A stretch of DNA of 64,000 nt, taken from contig NZ_NXLL01000006.1 in the NCBI RefSeq assembly GCF_003364115.1, positions 18,932-82,931 of the forward strand, read 5' to 3'. The translations under genes were made by a program, and so were the position numbers. The DNA is from Helicobacter sp. MIT 00-7814. Lineage in GTDB: Bacteria; Campylobacterota; Campylobacteria; Campylobacterales; Helicobacteraceae. Shown here in pieces: positions 18,607 through 28,628 of the stretch. Below the pieces are notes generated by a model, which made no database searches, was not told where the DNA came from, and worked only from the letters and a program-made list of their open reading frames with translations. Every line of letters starts with the position of its first letter. Within the stretch, counting starts at the first letter, position 1.

Positions 18607-19731
18607 ATGAAAAAATTAAGAATGGCACAAGGTGCTGTTATCGCGCTTGCGCTGTTATTTTTAGCTTGTGGTGAGGAAAAGCAACAAGCAGGCGCGAAAG
18701 GCGCGTTGCCTGTGGGGACAAAGGTTTTGCAAGCGCAAACTACCGCGCTTAATTTTGAGTATCCAGCAAGATTAAAATCCCCCCAAAGTGTGGAAATTTA
18801 TGCACGCGTGCAGGGAATCTTGCTTTCAAAAAACTTCAAAGAAGGAGATTTTGTCAAGCAAGGAGATAAGCTCTTTAAAATCGATCCTACGACTTATCAA
18901 AACAAAGTCAATAGCGCAAAGGCGCAGTATCAAGCCGCAGAGGCAAATCTCACAAAAACTACGCGCGATTGGAAGCGCACAGAGCGTTTATACAAGCAGG
19001 GTGTAATAACGGTGGATACTTATGATTCTTCATTGTATAACTATCAGGCAGCCCTCGCAAATGTCACAAACACAAAGGCAAACCTCGATGATGCGCTTGT
19101 GGATTTGGGCTATACAGATGTGGTTGCGAGCATTTCAGGCAGGACAGGAATGCGCCAGCTTGATGTTGGGAATCTCGTGGGGCAAGGAAATAACAATGTC
19201 CTTACAACCGTAACCCAGCTAAGCCCCATTTATGCGGAATTTGCAATCCCTAGCACAGATTTTTATTACATTAGAGATTTGAATAATGCAAATGTAAGCG
19301 TGGAGGTTGTGACAGGAAATGGCAAGGTGCATGAGGAAATCGGAAAGCTTGATTTTATCGATAGCGTGCTAGATTCTCAAACGCTTTCAGTCAAAGCGCG
19401 CGCGATTGTAGGAAATGATAAATTTAAACTTCTGCCAAATGAGCTTGTGCGTGTGAATCTCAAAGGTTTTGAAGCCAAAGATTCTATCGCAATTCCACAA
19501 AGTGCGCTTTTGCAAGACAAGGAAGGAAGCTTTGTGTATCTCTATGACAATGGCAAAGTAAAAAAGCAAAGCGTAATTTTAGGCAAGCTTCTTAGGAATG
19601 CTGAAATCCTAATCCCTAGTGGCTTGAAAAGTGGCGATATCATCATCACAACAAACTTAAGCAAAATCCGCCCCGGAATGGATGTAACTCAATTACCTTC
19701 TCAACCTTCCCAGCCTAGCCAAGCTCTATAA
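18607..19731 (+). CDS. RND efflux periplasmic adaptor lipoprotein (CmeA/AcrA type)
   Basis: Membrane-fusion protein linking an RND pump to an outer membrane channel. The lipoprotein signal ends at Cys21 (LLFLAC). The biotinyl-lipoyl halves are visible around VEIYARVQG and [21 protein letters not shown], flanking a coiled-coil hairpin, followed by beta-barrel and membrane-proximal domains ([13 protein letters not shown]). It is 374 residues. It starts after a strong AAGGAG site and the pump gene follows 11 bases later. Confidence 0.92.
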   Translation: MKKLRMAQGAVIALALLFLACGEEKQQAGAKGALPVGTKVLQAQTTALNFEYPARLKSPQSVEIYARVQGILLSKNFKEGDFVKQGDKLFKIDPTTYQNKVNSAKAQYQAAEANLTKTTRDWKRTERLYKQGVITVDTYDSSLYNYQAALANVTNTKANLDDALVDLGYTDVVASISGRTGMRQLDVGNLVGQGNNNVLTTVTQLSPIYAEFAIPSTDFYYIRDLNNANVSVEVVTGNGKVHEEIGKLDFIDSVLDSQTLSVKARAIVGNDKFKLLPNELVRVNLKGFEAKDSIAIPQSALLQDKEGSFVYLYDNGKVKKQSVILGKLLRNAEILIPSGLKSGDIIITTNLSKIRPGMDVTQLPSQPSQPSQAL

Positions 19732-19742
19732 GGAGGGCGATT

Positions 19743-22700
19743 ATGATCTCACGATTTTTTATCAATCGCCCTGTGTTTGCGATGGTGGTTTCTATCATCA
19801 TCACAATTGTTGGTGCTATCTCGATTTTCACCCTGCCAGTAGAGGAATATCCGCAAGTCACGCCTGTTGAAGTGATGGTAAGCGCAAACTATAATGGCGC
19901 AGACGCAGAAACCGTCGCAAACACCGTGGCAAACGTGCTAGAAAATAGCATTAATGGTGTGGAAGGAATGATTTATATCAAATCAAGCTCAAGCTCAAGC
20001 GGTAGCGTGATGATAAGCGTTTCTTTTAGCAATGACACAAACCCAGATATGGCAACGGTGAATGTCAATAACCGCGTGCAGGGCGTGCTTGCGACACTTC
20101 CTACAGAAGTGCAGCGCACAGGTGTTACCGTGCGTAAGCGTAGCTCTACAATTTTGGGCGTTTATACGCTGTATTCGGATAATCCAAACCATGATGCGAT
20201 TTTCATCGCAAACTATGCGTCGATAAATATCGTTGATGATTTAAAGAGAATCCCCGGCGTTGGAGATGTGAGCTCGTTTGGCTCAAATGACTATTCTATG
20301 CGTGTTTGGCTTGATTTGGATAAATTATCACAAAACAACCTTACCCCAGCAGAAATTACAAAGGTTATCCAAGAGCAAAACGCGCAATTTGCAGTGGGGA
20401 GCTTTGGTAAAGAGCCGGTGCGTAAGGAAGTCGCCTTTACTTATTCCGCGACTACGCAAGGGCGCTTTATCAAGCCTGAAGAGTTTGGAAATATTATTGT
20501 GCGCTCAAACCCCGATGGCTCGGCACTGCGTTTGAAAGATATTGCAAGAGTTGAGCTAGGCGGGGCAGATTATAGTGTGAATGCCTCTTTTAATGGCAAA
20601 ACCTCAAGTGCTTTTGGAATCTTCGCTCAACCCGGCGCAAATGCGCTAGAAGTTTCCACCGCAGTGGAAAAGAAAATGATCGAGCTAAGCAAGAGATTCC
20701 CAGAAGGGCTACATTTTGCAAAGGCGTATGATCCAACGGAGTTTATTTCAATCTCTGTCAAAGAAGTGATAAAAACTTTCATCGAAGCTATCGTGCTTGT
20801 GGTGGTTATCATCTACTTTTTCTTGCAAAATTTCCGCGCGACACTTATCCCAGTCATTGCAATTCCTGTCTCAATCATTGGTGCGTTTGGGGGTATGTAT
20901 TTGCTAGGATTCTCAATCAACCTTCTTTCGCTCTTTGGGCTTATTTTAGCAATTGGGATTGTGGTAGATGATGCCATTATCGTGGTGGAAAATGTGGAGA
21001 GAATCTTACATGAAAAAAAGGTAAGTGTGAAAGAAGCCACAATTGAAGCGATGAATGAGATACAAAGTCCATTGATTGCCATTGTGCTTGTGCTTAGCTC
21101 GGTGTTTATCCCTGTGGCGTTTATCGGGGGCTTTAGCGGGGAGATTTACAAGCAGTTTGCTGTGACGATTGTTATTTCTGTGGTGATTTCAGGCTTTGTC
21201 GCGCTTACGCTCACGCCAGCACTTTGCGTATCGATTCTCAAGGCAAAAGAGCCAAAGCCGTTTTTTCTTGTGAGGAAATTTAATGAAATTTTTGATTGGC
21301 TAAGCTACCACTTCACGCAAAATGTCGCAAAGTCAATCAAGCGTGGTGTGTGGTATTTGCTCGTATTTGCAGCGATTTTAATCGCAACTTTTGAATTATT
21401 AGTCAAACTTCCAACCGGACTTGTGCCTTCAGAGGATAAAGGCTCGCTTATGGGATTCTTGCAGCTTCCGCCTGCAAGCGCACTTTCACGCACCACAGAT
21501 GTGGGAATGCAAGCGGTGGATTTGATTAGAAGCAATCCAAATGTTGAAACCATTATGCTAATCGCGGGCTATGATATGCTTTCTTCCGCACAGCGCACAA
21601 GTAGCGCGGTAATGTTTACAAAGCTTAAGGATTGGAGTGAGCGCAAGGGCGAGGCAAATAGTTCTTTTACAACCGCTGGAATGCTCACAGGCGCGCTTAA
21701 TGCAAAGCTTGATGCGATAGGCTTTGTGCTAAATCCCCCAGCGATTATGGGATTATCGCTTACAGGGGGCTTTGAAGCGTATTTGCAAGATCGCACAGGC
21801 GGAAGCATACAGGATTTGGAGAAATACGCGCATTTGCTTGTTTCTGAATTAGTCAAGCGCCCAGAAATCTCTATGGCGCGCACATTGCTTGATGCAAATA
21901 TCCCGCAATACCGCATAACACTTGATAGAGACAAGGCAAAGGCGCTTAATGTCAATGTCGATGATGTGTTTTCCACAATGCAAAGCACTTTTGGGAATTA
22001 CTACGCAAATGACTTTAACCTCTATGGGCGCACTTATAAAGTGTATGTACAGGCGGAGAGCAATTTTAGAGAATCCCCAGAGGATTTAAGTCAAGTTTTT
22101 GTGAAGTCTTCAAATGGCGCGCTTGTGCCGATTAGCTCGCTTGTAAGTTTTGAGCGCATTGTGGGCGTTGATGTGATAGATAGGTTTAATCTTTTCACCG
22201 GCGCAAAGCTCATGGGTGATCCAAAGCCCGGGTTTTCTAGCGGTGATGCGCTCAAAGCCCTAGAGGAAGTGGCGCAAGAGGTTTTACCTGAAGGCTACAC
22301 GATAGCCTATACCGGCACTTCTTATCAAGAGAAAAACGCGAGTGGCACAGGCACGCTCGCGTTTGTCTTTGGACTTGTGTTTGTGTTCCTTATCTTAAGT
22401 GCGCAGTATGAGCGATGGCTTATGCCGCTAGCGGTGCTTACAGCGGTGCCTTTTGCGGTATTTGGTGCAGCGCTAGCGACTTATCTGCGGGGGTTAAGCA
22501 ATGATATTTATTTCCAAGTTGGGCTTGTGACGCTTATCGCGCTTGCAGCGAAAAACGCTATTTTGATTGTGGAATTTGCCGTGCATATACGCGAAAATGA
22601 AGGCAAAACCATTGCGGAAGCCGCCATCAAAGCAGCGCGCTTGAGATTCCGTCCTATTGTGATGACTTCGCTTGCCTTTAGTATCGGTGTGTTGCCACTT

Positions 22701-22862
22701 GCGCTTAGTAGCGGTGCAGGCGCGGCTAGTAGGCATGCTATCGGCACGGGTGTGATTGGTGGAATGCTCGCAGCGACCTTTATTGCGACATTCTTTATCC
22801 CGCTCTTTTGGAGCTATTTCGCGCGCCTAAGCGAATGGATCAAGCACAAAAGACACAAATAA
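19743..22862 (+). CDS. RND multidrug efflux pump, inner membrane subunit (CmeB/AcrB type)
   Basis: Proton-driven exporter of 1039 residues with the HAE1 architecture: an N-terminal membrane helix, two large periplasmic loops and two six-helix bundles. The proton-relay Asp pair is present in [16 protein letters not shown] (Asp409-Asp410). [20 protein letters not shown] at the start and [20 protein letters not shown] before the second membrane half are family landmarks. The ribosome site is AAGGAGGGC. The adaptor is directly upstream; no outer membrane gene is in the same unit, but a TolC-like gene follows after 228 bases. Confidence 0.95.
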   Translation: MISRFFINRPVFAMVVSIIITIVGAISIFTLPVEEYPQVTPVEVMVSANYNGADAETVANTVANVLENSINGVEGMIYIKSSSSSSGSVMISVSFSNDTNPDMATVNVNNRVQGVLATLPTEVQRTGVTVRKRSSTILGVYTLYSDNPNHDAIFIANYASINIVDDLKRIPGVGDVSSFGSNDYSMRVWLDLDKLSQNNLTPAEITKVIQEQNAQFAVGSFGKEPVRKEVAFTYSATTQGRFIKPEEFGNIIVRSNPDGSALRLKDIARVELGGADYSVNASFNGKTSSAFGIFAQPGANALEVSTAVEKKMIELSKRFPEGLHFAKAYDPTEFISISVKEVIKTFIEAIVLVVVIIYFFLQNFRATLIPVIAIPVSIIGAFGGMYLLGFSINLLSLFGLILAIGIVVDDAIIVVENVERILHEKKVSVKEATIEAMNEIQSPLIAIVLVLSSVFIPVAFIGGFSGEIYKQFAVTIVISVVISGFVALTLTPALCVSILKAKEPKPFFLVRKFNEIFDWLSYHFTQNVAKSIKRGVWYLLVFAAILIATFELLVKLPTGLVPSEDKGSLMGFLQLPPASALSRTTDVGMQAVDLIRSNPNVETIMLIAGYDMLSSAQRTSSAVMFTKLKDWSERKGEANSSFTTAGMLTGALNAKLDAIGFVLNPPAIMGLSLTGGFEAYLQDRTGGSIQDLEKYAHLLVSELVKRPEISMARTLLDANIPQYRITLDRDKAKALNVNVDDVFSTMQSTFGNYYANDFNLYGRTYKVYVQAESNFRESPEDLSQVFVKSSNGALVPISSLVSFERIVGVDVIDRFNLFTGAKLMGDPKPGFSSGDALKALEEVAQEVLPEGYTIAYTGTSYQEKNASGTGTLAFVFGLVFVFLILSAQYERWLMPLAVLTAVPFAVFGAALATYLRGLSNDIYFQVGLVTLIALAAKNAILIVEFAVHIRENEGKTIAEAAIKAARLRFRPIVMTSLAFSIGVLPLALSSGAGAASRHAIGTGVIGGMLAATFIATFFIPLFWSYFARLSEWIKHKRHK

Positions 22863-22878
22863 ATCTTCAAAATGATAC

Positions 22879-22898
22879 AAGCGGGATTGTTCCCGCTT
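22879..22898 (+). terminator. Hairpin after the RND pump gene
   Basis: A perfect 8-base stem AAGCGGGA/TCCCGCTT with loop TTGT begins 16 bases after the pump stop. It has no T tail, so it is either a factor-assisted terminator or an mRNA 3' stabiliser. It separates the RND operon from the TolC-like gene. Confidence 0.55.
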
Positions 22899-23032
22899 AA
22901 TCGCCACTTCCGTAATCTCTTGCACTTTTATTTTTAAGAATCAATTTTAAAAACTTGTATTTAATTTCATTTTTAGATATAATAATTTTTAATTATTAAT
23001 TGAATTTGTGCCTATTTTAAGCGAAATTTAAG

Positions 23033-23051
23033 TTTTTTTTTTTTTTATAAT
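23033..23051 (+). promoter_or_regulatory. T14 tract inside the promoter of the TolC-like gene
   Basis: Fourteen consecutive T (23033-23046) run straight into a consensus TATAAT -10 element (23046-23051). The tract fills most of the spacer between any -35 and the -10. Slippage would alter spacer length and promoter strength, the known mechanism of transcriptional phase variation in Helicobacter outer membrane genes. Transcription would begin near 23058, downstream of the ATG at 23052. Confidence 0.6.
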
Positions 23052-23090
23052 ATGAAAATTATTTTGGAATCCAACCAAAAAGGATATATT

Positions 23091-24611
23091 TTGCGCGAAA
23101 CAACCACCTACAAAAAAGCCTGTGTAATTTTTCTCATGCTTTTAGCCTTTAGCTTTGCGGATTCTCAAATTTCTCAAGAATCTTCCACGCGAGATTTGGC
23201 GCAAACTTTTGCTAACACGCCCGCCACAGCGCAGATTCTTAGCATTGATGAAGCCATTGCACGCAGTGTGAAGCATTATCCGCTACATAAAAACAAAGCC
23301 CTGTTGGAGCAAGCCCTAAGCCTAAATCTTTCTAAGCTCAACCTTTCCTACGCGCCGCATTTGCGCCTAAGCGGCAAGGCGACTTATCAAAGCGATGTTA
23401 CGCGCTTCCCCGGGCAAATCGCAGAGCTCGCCGAGGCAAATGGCTTCAAAGGCTTGCCACGCGATCAGTATCAAATAATGCTAGAGATTTCCCAGCCGCT
23501 CATAGATTCTGGCATTACGCGCGCAAACAAAAAAATGACGCGCGCAAGCTACAATAGCGCGCAAGCAAGCCTTGAAACGGAACTTTATCGCGTGCGAGAA
23601 TCTGTGATAAATGCGTATTTCAACGCGCTTTTATCACAAGAACAGATAAAGCAAGCAGACAATCACCTAAGCGAGCTTGAAAAAAACCGCCAAAGTGCGC
23701 TTTCTCGCTACCAAAATGGCGTGCTTTTGCAAAGTGATGTGGATAAAATCGATATGGAGATTTTAAAAGCTAAGCGCGACAAAGAGTATTTGCAAGCGCA
23801 AAATCTCATCGCGCTTCACACACTAAGCGCGCTTAGTGGGTTAGATTCTAGCTCTAATGGCGATGCAGATTCCAAACAAAATGCAGAATCTAATAATTTT
23901 GAAAATCCTCACTCAAACGCCCTTTTGCTCCAAATGCCCCAAATCCCGCACGATGTGCGAAAATACTTGTTAGAAATTGCTAATATCCCAAACGCTCAAA
24001 GCATTATAGAATCTCAAAATGCAAAAGAGCTAAGTCGCGCTATTGATGCAAATCTGCAAAATTTTGACTTCTCCTTGCGCCCAGAAATGCGCTATTTTCT
24101 ACATAAAAATAGTGAGATACAAGCCCAACAATCGCTAGAACTCACAAAAAGCCTACCTTATATTGATCTTTTCGCGCAAGGTGGCTACGCAAATCCGAGC
24201 CTAAATATCCTAGAAAACAAATTTAAGCCCTACTATATCGCCGGCGTGCGGATAAATTGGGATTTTAGCAACCTCTATTCTAAGCGCCAGCAAAATCAAA
24301 TCTATCGCGCACAGGAACTACAGCTAAAAGCCCAAAGGGATGAATTTCTACTAAATGCCCGCATCAAGCTCTCCAGCGAGATAAAAAGTGCAAGTGCGCT
24401 GCACGCGCAAATGCAAGAAAGCCAAAAAATCATCAACTTGCAAGAAAAGATTCTAGCAAGCTCCAAATCGCGCTTCCAAAATGGCACTTTGAGCGCTAAT
24501 GACTTGCTGACAGACATAAATAAGCTAAATGCATTGCAACTTGAATACAATTACCAAAGAATCGAGCTTATCATGCAAATCTATAAAATCAAACAATCAC
24601 TCAACCTTTAG
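23091..24611 (+). CDS. TolC-family outer membrane efflux channel
   Basis: Outer membrane channel protein of about 506 residues. From the TTG at 23091 it begins with a good signal peptide (KKACVIFLMLLAFSFADSQ), and AAAGGA lies 7 bases before this TTG. The ATG at 23052 is disfavoured because it abuts the -10 element. Two repeated TolC halves are visible: the first with SIDEAIARSVKHYPL and SGKATYQSDVTR, the second with LFAQGGYANPSLN and NGTLSANDLLTDINKLNAL. It stands between the RND operon and the ABC exporter and could serve both; it is 13 bases upstream of the ABC adaptor. Confidence 0.88.
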   Translation: MRETTTYKKACVIFLMLLAFSFADSQISQESSTRDLAQTFANTPATAQILSIDEAIARSVKHYPLHKNKALLEQALSLNLSKLNLSYAPHLRLSGKATYQSDVTRFPGQIAELAEANGFKGLPRDQYQIMLEISQPLIDSGITRANKKMTRASYNSAQASLETELYRVRESVINAYFNALLSQEQIKQADNHLSELEKNRQSALSRYQNGVLLQSDVDKIDMEILKAKRDKEYLQAQNLIALHTLSALSGLDSSSNGDADSKQNAESNNFENPHSNALLLQMPQIPHDVRKYLLEIANIPNAQSIIESQNAKELSRAIDANLQNFDFSLRPEMRYFLHKNSEIQAQQSLELTKSLPYIDLFAQGGYANPSLNILENKFKPYYIAGVRINWDFSNLYSKRQQNQIYRAQELQLKAQRDEFLLNARIKLSSEIKSASALHAQMQESQKIINLQEKILASSKSRFQNGTLSANDLLTDINKLNALQLEYNYQRIELIMQIYKIKQSLNL

Positions 24612-24624
24612 AAAAGGAGCAAGA

Positions 24625-25596
24625 ATGAAAATATTTAAAACAACTTCCCTCGCGCTTTTTGCGGTATTTTTGGCGGTGTTTTTCCTCGCTTGCGGGGATA
24701 AGAAAAAAGCCGATGCGATGGGGATATTCCAAAGCGATGAAGTTTTGGTAGCTTCTGAAGTTGGCGGGAAAATCCTAGAAATCGCGGTAAAAGAAGGCGA
24801 TATAGTAAAAAAAAGCGATGTGCTAGCGCGCATTGACACCACACAGCTAGAGCTTCAAGCCTCGCTTTTGCAAGCACAAATCGCCACGCTAGAATCTAAA
24901 AAAATCGATATAGACACGCAACTTGCACCCCTGCGCGACCAGCTAAAAACCGCGCTCCGCGAAAAAGAGCGCACCAAATCGCTTGTGCGCGAAAATGCCA
25001 GCACCAAAAAGGCACTCGATGACACAAGCGCGCAGGTTTCATTGCTGCAAAAACAGCTAGATTCTAGCCTGCAGTCAATGCAGCAGACAAATAAGCAAAT
25101 CGAGCGCGAAATCACGCAAATCAACCTGCAAGCCCAAATCCTGCAAGATACGATTAGCAAAGCGCGGGTGAGCGCACCGCAAAATGGCGTGGTGCTAGAA
25201 AAATACGCTTTTAGCGGGGAAATCGCCACGCCAAACAAGCCACTTTTCAAAATCGCTAATCTCGCTACGCTGCGGCTCAAGGCGTATTTTATCGACACAG
25301 ACATCACGCGCATAAAGCTTGGCGATAAAGTCGAGGTGGTGAGCGATTATGGCGAAGGTAGCCGCGTGTATGAAGGCGTGGTGAGCTGGATTGCCTCAAA
25401 TGCGGAATTCACACCCAAAACGATAATGACAAAAGATGAGCGCAAAAATCTCGTTTATGCGGTCAAAATCGATGTGGTAAATGATGGCTTGCTAAAAATT
25501 GGTAGTTATGGCGAAGTGCGCTTGCTAAATACAGAATCTAAGGGCGCGGATTCTAAAAATATAGAATCCAAACGCGCGGATTCTAAAAATCCCTAA
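24625..25596 (+). CDS. HlyD/YbhG-type adaptor lipoprotein of an ABC exporter
   Basis: Membrane-fusion protein of 323 residues with a lipoprotein signal ending at Cys23 (FFLAC). The lipoyl halves are VLVASEVGGKILEIAVKEGD and VSAPQNGVVLEKYAFSGE, with a long coiled coil between them (about residues 75-180). The C-terminus carries short repeats of ESKGADSK. AAAAGGAG precedes the ATG at 24625. It is followed by two ATPases and two permeases, matching the YbhG-F-S-R layout. Confidence 0.9.
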   Translation: MKIFKTTSLALFAVFLAVFFLACGDKKKADAMGIFQSDEVLVASEVGGKILEIAVKEGDIVKKSDVLARIDTTQLELQASLLQAQIATLESKKIDIDTQLAPLRDQLKTALREKERTKSLVRENASTKKALDDTSAQVSLLQKQLDSSLQSMQQTNKQIEREITQINLQAQILQDTISKARVSAPQNGVVLEKYAFSGEIATPNKPLFKIANLATLRLKAYFIDTDITRIKLGDKVEVVSDYGEGSRVYEGVVSWIASNAEFTPKTIMTKDERKNLVYAVKIDVVNDGLLKIGSYGEVRLLNTESKGADSKNIESKRADSKNP

Positions 25597-25619
25597 AAGT
25601 TTTTGAAAAGTTTTATTCC

Positions 25620-26531
25620 ATGCAAAGCCCCATCATCACGTTAGAAAATATCTCTAAAAGCTATGGCAAAACGCGCGCTTTGGATTGCATCAACCTAGAG
25701 ATTGACGCGAACCAAATCTTTGGCATCATCGGACCTGATGGCGCGGGGAAAAGCACGCTTTTTCGCATTATCGCCACGCTTTTATTGCCTGATAGCGGGG
25801 ATTGTCGCGCGCTAGGATTTGACTGCGTGAGGGAATACGCGCATTTACGCAAAGTCATAGGCTATATGCCCGGAAACTTCAGCCTTTATGCCGATCTCAG
25901 CGTAGAAGAGAATCTAGAGTTTTTCGCCTGTGTGTTTCACACAAGCATCGAGGAAAACTACTATCTCATAAAAGATATTTATCACATGCTAGAGCCTTTC
26001 AAATCGCGCAAAGCCGGCGCGCTCTCTGGTGGTATGAAGCAAAAGCTAGCGCTTTGTTGCGCGCTTATTCATAACCCTAAGATTTTACTTTTAGATGAGC
26101 CGACCACTGGTGTGGATGCGGTGAGTAGACAGGAGTTTTGGGAGATTTTGCGCGCGCTAAAATCCCAAATGACGATAATCGTCTCTACGCCTTACATGGA
26201 CGAGGCAAGCCTATGTGATAAAATCGCTTTGATAAATAGCGGGAAAATTTTGCATATCGGCACGCCGAGCGAGATTTGTACGCATTATGCGCTCGATTTG
26301 TATGAGTTTTATAATATCCCAATCAAAGCACTTGATACCTTGCGCGCGCAAAGCGCGGTAAAATCCTGCTTCCTTTTTGGCACATGCTATCATATCGCGT
26401 TTGAAAAGGGCTTTGAAATCGCGTATTTTGTGGAATCATTACAGAATCTAAAAAGCGCGGATTTTGCAAATCTACAATATAAAAAAATCCCCGCTAGTAT
26501 AGAAGATAGCTTTATGGAGTTTGTGCGATGA
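25620..26531 (+). CDS. ABC exporter ATPase 1 (YbhF N-half-like)
   Basis: ABC ATPase of 303 residues. Walker A GPDGAGKST is at residues 38-46, the signature is LSGGMKQKL, and Walker B is ILLLDEPTTGVD. The switch (H-loop) position reads STPYMDEAS, with Pro where His is usual, so this site may not hydrolyse ATP normally. In E. coli YbhF the two ATPase domains are fused; here they are separate genes overlapping by 4 bases. A C-terminal region of about 80 residues follows the nucleotide-binding domain. Confidence 0.9.
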   Translation: MQSPIITLENISKSYGKTRALDCINLEIDANQIFGIIGPDGAGKSTLFRIIATLLLPDSGDCRALGFDCVREYAHLRKVIGYMPGNFSLYADLSVEENLEFFACVFHTSIEENYYLIKDIYHMLEPFKSRKAGALSGGMKQKLALCCALIHNPKILLLDEPTTGVDAVSRQEFWEILRALKSQMTIIVSTPYMDEASLCDKIALINSGKILHIGTPSEICTHYALDLYEFYNIPIKALDTLRAQSAVKSCFLFGTCYHIAFEKGFEIAYFVESLQNLKSADFANLQYKKIPASIEDSFMEFVR

Positions 26532-27328
26532 GCGCGCATGTAGAGAATCTAAAGCCCGCGGATTCTGGCATTTTGACAGAATCCACAAAGCCCCCAATCA
26601 TCAGCGTGCAAAATCTCTCAAAAGTCTTTGGCGACTTTAGAGCGGTGGATAATATTAGCTTTGAAGTGCGTGAGGGCGAAATATTTGGCTTTTTGGGTGC
26701 AAATGGCGCGGGGAAAACTACGGCGATGAAGATTCTTTGCGCGCTTAGTATGCCAAGTGGCGGAAGCGTGCGCGTGGCGGGATTTAATATCTACACGCAA
26801 AGCGAGCAGATAAAGCGCAATATAGGCTATATGAGTCAAAAATTCGCGCTGTATAATGATCTCAAGGTGTGGGAAAATCTCTATTTGTTCGGGCGCATTT
26901 ATGGTATGAAAAAGCAAGAGATTATGCCAAAGATTGACGCGCTTTTAAGCGAGCTTGATTTTTTGGATAAGAAAAATGTCCTTGTGGGCGATCTTCCGCT
27001 AGGTTGGAAGCAAAAGCTCTCTTTTTGCGTGGCAAATTTTCATGCGCCAAAAGTGGTGTTTTTGGATGAGCCTACAGGTGGCGTCGATCCTATCACGCGG
27101 CGGCAGTTTTGGGAGCTCATCCACAAAGCCGCGGCGCGCGGGACTTGCATTTTTGTCACCACGCATTATATGGACGAGGCGGAATACTGCCACCGCGCAA
27201 GCATCATGGTAGATGGCAAAATCGAAGCACTTGGCACGCCAAAGGAGCTTAAAAACGCGTTTGGTGTGGATTCTATGAGCGAGGTGTTTTATATCCTTGC
27301 TAGGCGCGCACAAAGGGGCGGAGAATGA
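26528..27328 (+). CDS. ABC exporter ATPase 2 (YbhF C-half-like)
   Basis: ABC ATPase of 266 residues with Walker A GANGAGKTT (residues 57-65), a variant signature LPLGWKQKL, Walker B VVFLDEPTGGVDP and a normal H-loop TTHYMDEAE. It has a canonical H-loop and an altered signature, while ATPase 1 has a canonical signature and an altered H-loop. A heterodimer would therefore have one complete and one degenerate site. Four-base overlaps with both neighbours (ATGA) indicate tight coupling. Confidence 0.9.
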   Translation: MSAHVENLKPADSGILTESTKPPIISVQNLSKVFGDFRAVDNISFEVREGEIFGFLGANGAGKTTAMKILCALSMPSGGSVRVAGFNIYTQSEQIKRNIGYMSQKFALYNDLKVWENLYLFGRIYGMKKQEIMPKIDALLSELDFLDKKNVLVGDLPLGWKQKLSFCVANFHAPKVVFLDEPTGGVDPITRRQFWELIHKAAARGTCIFVTTHYMDEAEYCHRASIMVDGKIEALGTPKELKNAFGVDSMSEVFYILARRAQRGGE

Positions 27329-28626
27329 TAGATTTTAGAGAATCCACTTTTAGAGAGTCTATTTTTGCAAAATTTCGGCACGCGAGAATCCACACCACAA
27401 TCAAAGCGAGATTCTCACAAAATGGCAATTTGCGGAGTTTTTGGGCGTTTGTGAAAAAGGAATTTTTGCATATTTTCCGCGATGTGCGCACGATGATGAT
27501 TTTGCTTTTGATGCCAATCATGCAGATTTTGCTTTTTGGCTTCGCACTTAGTGTGGATGTCAATCGCATAAATTTTAGCGCAAGTGCGAGCGATGATCCT
27601 ACCGCGCGCAAAATCATCGCACATTTTTCGCAAAATCCTTACTTTCACTTTCACTCATTCGTGCAAAAAGGCGCAGAATCTGAACGCATTTTTGATACAA
27701 ACAAAGTGGATTTACTACTAAATTTTGATGAAAATTTTTCCCAAAACTTAGCACGCGGGCAGGCAAAAGCGCAGTTTATCATCGATGCGAGCGATCCAAA
27801 CTACGCAAGCACGATAAATCTCTACGCGCAAAATCTTTTCACACAAAGCCTTTTGGTAGAATCTAAAAATCTTCTTTCCGCGCAGTCCGCACCCTCCACA
27901 CCTTCCGCGCCCTCCATGCAAGTGGTGGCGACACAAACGCAAAGTGCGGACGCAAACGCAAGCGCCACACAAGCACAAAACGCAAAAATAACGCCCCTTA
28001 CCACCATGCTTTTCAACCCTCAAGGTAAAAGTGCGTATTCTTTCGTGCCCGGGCTTATGGGTATGATTTTGATGTTAATTTGTGCGATGATGACTTCGAT
28101 TTCTATCGTGCGCGAAAAGGAGCAGGGCTCGATGGAGATTTTGCTTATCACGCCACTGCCACCGCTTTTTATCATCACCGCAAAGATTGTGCCTTATTTT
28201 GTGCTTAGTTGCGTGATTTTGGGCGTGATTCTAGTCATTAGCGTGACATTATTAGATATTGCGATTGTTGGAAGTTTGGCTTTGCTTTTGCTCTTTTGCG
28301 CGCTGTATATTGTGCTGACTTTAAGCATTGGGCTTCTTGTCTCAAATCTCGCCAAAACGCAACTTGTGGCAATGCTAGTTAGTGGAATGGTGTTTATGAT
28401 GCCTATTATGATGTTTTCTGGCATGATGTTTCCCATTGAGAGTATGCCTGCTATTTTGCAGTATTTCTCACATATCGTGCCTACGAAGTGGTTTATCATT
28501 GGGATAAAAAAGATTATGATAGAAGGGCTTGGATTTTGGCTGGTGGTGAAAGAATTTGCGATTTTATTTGGTATGTTTGCGGTGGTGCTGATAGTGAGCC
28601 TAAAAACTTTTAAAATAAGGCTGTAA
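27325..28626 (+). CDS. ABC-2 type exporter permease (YbhS/YbhR type) 1
   Basis: ABC-2 permease of 433 residues. A cytoplasmic N-terminus is followed by a first membrane helix (MMILLLMPIMQILLFGFAL, about residues 55-75), a large extracytoplasmic domain and a C-terminal bundle of five helices, with the family motif SIVREKEQGSMEILLITPL. The extracytoplasmic domain contains a Ser/Ala/Pro/Gln-rich insert (about residues 185-220). The start overlaps the upstream ATPase by four bases. Confidence 0.88.
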   Translation: MIDFRESTFRESIFAKFRHARIHTTIKARFSQNGNLRSFWAFVKKEFLHIFRDVRTMMILLLMPIMQILLFGFALSVDVNRINFSASASDDPTARKIIAHFSQNPYFHFHSFVQKGAESERIFDTNKVDLLLNFDENFSQNLARGQAKAQFIIDASDPNYASTINLYAQNLFTQSLLVESKNLLSAQSAPSTPSAPSMQVVATQTQSADANASATQAQNAKITPLTTMLFNPQGKSAYSFVPGLMGMILMLICAMMTSISIVREKEQGSMEILLITPLPPLFIITAKIVPYFVLSCVILGVILVISVTLLDIAIVGSLALLLLFCALYIVLTLSIGLLVSNLAKTQLVAMLVSGMVFMMPIMMFSGMMFPIESMPAILQYFSHIVPTKWFIIGIKKIMIEGLGFWLVVKEFAILFGMFAVVLIVSLKTFKIRL

Positions 28627-28628
28627 AT

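Noticed and set aside
22863..23032. tRNA or small RNA gene between the RND pump and the TolC-like gene
   Set aside because: Only the 8-base hairpin and AT-rich sequence are visible; no cloverleaf or conserved tRNA boxes.
23052..23090. ATG at 23052 as start of the TolC-like gene
   Set aside because: It directly follows the TATAAT element, lacks a ribosome site, and adds a polar leader before the signal peptide; TTG at 23091 has AAAGGA.
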